Below, one piece after another: positions 61,720-64,000 of a stretch of 64,000 nucleotides of DNA. Source of the DNA: an uncultured Prevotella sp. (GTDB lineage: Bacteria > Bacteroidota > Bacteroidia > Bacteroidales > Bacteroidaceae); contig CAAGKM010000031.1 in the NCBI GenBank assembly GCA_900770395.1, positions 1-64,000 of the forward strand. The letters are read 5' to 3'. Position numbers and translations under genes: made by a program. The notes below the pieces were generated by a model. The model ran no database searches. It was not told where the DNA came from and worked only from the letters and a program-made list of their open reading frames with translations. Every line of letters starts with the position of its first letter. Position 1 is the first letter of the stretch.

Positions 61720-62424
61720 ATGGTGATACGGAAAGAATATGATGTGAACAAGGCAACAGAGGAAATTGTTGCCATCTTCGGACCATTGACTGATGAGCAG
61801 CGTATTCATTTGGCTGAGAATATAGAGTTGCGTACATATAATAAAGGTGAAATTCTGTATGAGGAATTTGACACACCCCAATATATGATGTGCCTGTTGC
61901 ACGGAAAAGTTATGATTGCAAAAAACGGTATAGGAAACCGTTCTCAGATAATCAGACTTATCAATGAGAAAGGTTTTTTCGGCTACCGCCCGGCATTTAC
62001 AGATGAGAAATATAGGACATCGGCTACGACATACGAGAAATCACTGGTGGCTCTGATACCTACGGATGTGGTGAAAGAGCTCATAAAAAACAACATCCAG
62101 CTGGCGATATATTTCATTAAGCAGCTGGCAACCTTGCTTGGTGATGCTGATATGCTTACCGTTGACCTTACCCAAAAACACATACGTGGACGACTGGCAC
62201 AAAGTTTGCTTGCGCTGAAAGAAACCTACGGAGTGGCTGGCGATGGACAGACGCTGAACATCAGCGTTAGCCGGAAGGATATTGCCAGCATGTCAAACAT
62301 GATAACCAACAATGCCATACGCACCCTCTCTGCTTTTGCCTCCGAAGGTATCATACACATAGATGGCAAAACCATAAAGATTATAAATGAGGAAGAACTA
62401 AATAAAATATCGTTCTACGGATAA
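61720..62424 (+). CDS. Crp/Fnr family transcriptional regulator
   Basis: A 234-residue regulator. Residues about 20-125 form the cyclic-nucleotide-binding-like beta barrel (LRTYNKGEILYEEFDTPQYM, GKVMIAKNGIGNRSQII, GFFGYRPAFTDEKY); a dimer helix follows, then a winged helix-turn-helix at about 160-225 (LNISVSRKDIASMSNMITNN, then LSAFASEGIIHIDG). It has no Fnr-type cysteines, and the barrel lacks a clear cAMP R-x-S pair, so its ligand is unknown. Divergent orientation from the glycogen operon suggests, but does not prove, control of it. Confidence 0.9.
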   Translation: MVIRKEYDVNKATEEIVAIFGPLTDEQRIHLAENIELRTYNKGEILYEEFDTPQYMMCLLHGKVMIAKNGIGNRSQIIRLINEKGFFGYRPAFTDEKYRTSATTYEKSLVALIPTDVVKELIKNNIQLAIYFIKQLATLLGDADMLTVDLTQKHIRGRLAQSLLALKETYGVAGDGQTLNISVSRKDIASMSNMITNNAIRTLSAFASEGIIHIDGKTIKIINEEELNKISFYG

Positions 62425-62454
62425 ACGGCGTTTTTATATCACCATAAATAAAAT

Positions 62455-62494
62455 AATGAGAAAGGATTACCCGCTCAGGCAATCCTTTCTCATT
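62455..62494. terminator. Bidirectional terminator
   Basis: AATGAGAAAGGATT (62455-62468) and AATCCTTTCTCATT (62481-62494) are perfect arms around a 12-base loop, between the Crp/Fnr gene and the stop of the kinase-like gene. Confidence 0.88.
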
Positions 62495-63430
62495 TTATGA
62501 CGGGATTAGAAAATTTATCATTTCTGGCTCAATGGTGATGCGGTAATCGCCGTGAGGACGTTTCACAAGACGCCCGTCAACACTTACGCAGGCGTGTTTC
62601 GACTCATTCACCACAACCTCACGGGTGCGGAACGGATGTACGCTGCGGTGGGTGAGAAAACGCCCGAAAAAGAGAAGCCACAATCCAGCAATCAACTGGG
62701 TGATGCCTGGCTGATAAACCACCGACACATCGAGCAGTCCGCTATATGGCACGGCATTGGGAGTCTGTCCATATCCGGGACCGCTGCCAACGCACACGGT
62801 CATAACCCTGCGGCGTATAGTAGTGGCATTAATCTTCATGTCCATCTTGTAGTCCATGCGGTGGAACAGCATAAGGATTGACGAAAACAGTTTTGACAGT
62901 GTGCGTGAGCCTAACAGGCTGCGGGTCTGGCGCTTCACGTTCATAAGGTCTGCCGACAATCCTATGTTCACACAGTTCAGAAAATAGTGACAATGGCTTT
63001 CGTTGTTTTTGTCATGATAGCGCAGACAGCCTACATCCACTTTCCTCACCCTGCGGGCGGCAAGCCATTCCACAGTCTGCTCTATATTATTCTCGTGAAA
63101 GCCCCAGAAACGCGCAAAGTCATTGGCAATGCCATTGGGAATGATGCCTATCGACACTTCGTTGCGCACGCGCTGCTCGAAGTCCATAAGACAGTTCACA
63201 GCATCGTTGAGGGCAGAGTCGCCGCCCACGATGATAATGGTCTTGTAGCCGTTGCTCACCATCATTCGCATAAGCCTGTAAACACTATCCTGGCTCTCAC
63301 TCTGCACAAAGTCGTAAAGCACATCGTGCTTTACGAGTGCTTTCTCTATGCTGTTCCATTGTTTCCTGCTTGACTTCAAGCCACGGTGCGGACAAAACAA
63401 TATGCCCCATCTGTTGTTTTCTACTGCCAT
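62495..63430 (-). CDS. Diacylglycerol kinase-like protein
   Basis: A 311-residue member of the DAGK catalytic (YegS/DgkB-like) family. RWGILFCPHRGLKSSRKQWN, KTIIIVGGDSALNDAVNCLM, SIGIIPNGIANDFARFWGF and VCVGSGPGYGQTPNAVPYSG are the family blocks; the C-terminal beta domain ends ACVSVDGRLVKRPHGDYRIT. The usual GGDGT loop reads GGDSA here, so the substrate may differ from diacylglycerol. It overlaps the miaA 3' end by 10 nt. Confidence 0.85.
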   Translation of the reverse strand: MAVENNRWGILFCPHRGLKSSRKQWNSIEKALVKHDVLYDFVQSESQDSVYRLMRMMVSNGYKTIIIVGGDSALNDAVNCLMDFEQRVRNEVSIGIIPNGIANDFARFWGFHENNIEQTVEWLAARRVRKVDVGCLRYHDKNNESHCHYFLNCVNIGLSADLMNVKRQTRSLLGSRTLSKLFSSILMLFHRMDYKMDMKINATTIRRRVMTVCVGSGPGYGQTPNAVPYSGLLDVSVVYQPGITQLIAGLWLLFFGRFLTHRSVHPFRTREVVVNESKHACVSVDGRLVKRPHGDYRITIEPEMINFLIPS

Positions 63431-64000
63431 AATTCCCTAATGCGTTTTATTTTCTCTGCCATCGGCAGGTTTGTGTCTATCCAGTTTATCTCAAAGCCGC
63501 GGCGCTCCATGCCTCTGAACCATGTCATCTGGCGTTTTGCAAACTGATGGATGGCTATCTCCAGCTGCCTGAACATTTCATCAAAGCTGGTCTTGCCTAT
63601 CACATATTCGGTCACATATTTATATTCGAGACCATAATATATAAGGTCGTCGGCAGACACGCCGCTGTCCATTATTACGCGTATCTCGTCCACCATTCCT
63701 TCGTCAAGGCGCTGGCGCAGACGTTTGGTGATTTTGCGGCGGCGCTCGTCGCGGTCTATGTCCACACCTATTATAAGCGACGGCTGCGGTTTCATCACAG
63801 TCTCACCCGTTGTCGCTCCCTCGCTTATCGCCGTCTCTATCTCTATTGCCCTTATAGCCCGCTGTGCCGTGTCAACGTCAGTGCGGTTGTGCATTTTGTT
63901 GCCGTTTTTGCGCTTCAGCTCCTCAAGCATCACGGTCAGTTCTTCCAATGACTTGCCTTCGAGTCTGGCACGCAGTTCCTTGTTTTCTGATACCGGAGCA
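63421..64000 (-). CDS. miaA: tRNA dimethylallyltransferase MiaA, partial (N-terminus outside window)
   Basis: The frame is open to the right edge. Before the first in-frame start candidate I read APVSENKELRARLEGKSLEE, so the gene continues beyond the window. MiaA transfers a dimethylallyl group to A37 of tRNAs reading UNN codons. Visible C-terminal features: NRTDVDTAQRAIRAIEI, then IGVDIDRDERRRKITKRLRQ, GLEYKYVTEYVIGKTSFDEM and HQFAKRQMTWFRGMERRGFE. The N-terminal P-loop is not in the window. Confidence 0.93.
   Translation of the reverse strand, partial: APVSENKELRARLEGKSLEELTVMLEELKRKNGNKMHNRTDVDTAQRAIRAIEIETAISEGATTGETVMKPQPSLIIGVDIDRDERRRKITKRLRQRLDEGMVDEIRVIMDSGVSADDLIYYGLEYKYVTEYVIGKTSFDEMFRQLEIAIHQFAKRQMTWFRGMERRGFEINWIDTNLPMAEKIKRIRELWQ

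Overview
The window reads as chromosomal DNA of a Bacteroidales bacterium, most likely Prevotellaceae (Prevotella/Segatella-like). Reasons: many promoters fit the Bacteroidota pattern TTTG-N19/20-TAnnTTTG, most genes lack a Shine-Dalgarno sequence, and the gene set includes fimbrillin-like lipoproteins, BspA-type leucine-rich repeat proteins, an HU-like protein, a class III fructose bisphosphatase, a DUF2027-Smr protein and a PorT-like barrel. No rRNA, CRISPR array, integrase, transposase or phage gene was seen. There are two tRNA genes.

Layout. 1-5.5 kb: a partial HU-like gene and three minus-strand fimbrillin-like lipoproteins, the first behind a roughly 300-nt leader with two strong hairpins. 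5.5-15.4 kb: a ten-gene minus-strand run, hisH-hisA-hisF-hisIE-ftsE-lysC-lysA-two glycosyltransferase-like genes-fbp, ending at a 35-bp-arm palindrome. 16-17.7 kb: ECF sigma factor, small membrane protein and periplasmic Spy-like protein. 17.7-23.7 kb: tRNA-Gln, then rsfS-ftsH-cdsA, then a TrpB2-type tryptophan synthase beta and a ComF-like protein. 23.7-29.1 kb: a minus-strand operon of a periplasmic-binding protein, PorT-like barrel, DUF2027-Smr protein, nadE and folK. 29.3-32.7 kb: two tandem acyl-activating ligases.

33.3-43.5 kb is the accessory-looking region: a 2445-residue multidomain surface protein and a 933-residue BspA-like protein in one transcription unit, followed by two damaged small genes (a lipocalin-like lipoprotein and a frameshifted XRE regulator) and a PAP2 phosphatase. 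45.5-48.2 kb: groES-groEL with a sigma-54-like promoter, and a uracil-DNA glycosylase family gene. 48.3-56.3 kb: pheT-yebC, then the operon engB-(ABC-F)-recR-membrane protein-GT2. tRNA-Asp follows. 56.8-61.5 kb: an alpha-glucan operon (debranching enzyme, glycosyltransferase, GH57) divergent from a Crp/Fnr regulator. The right edge holds a diacylglycerol-kinase-like gene and the C-terminal part of miaA.

The least expected signal is non-coding. Two intergenic regions, 15523-15894 and 32810-33183, share the same outer blocks and almost the same length (372 and 374 bp). Each carries a central array of sites with a 22-bp period centred on short palindromes, but the palindrome differs (GTTCGAAC in one, AACATATGTT in the other). 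A third 22-bp tandem repeat lies in the leader of the HU-like gene. No coding feature explains these elements.
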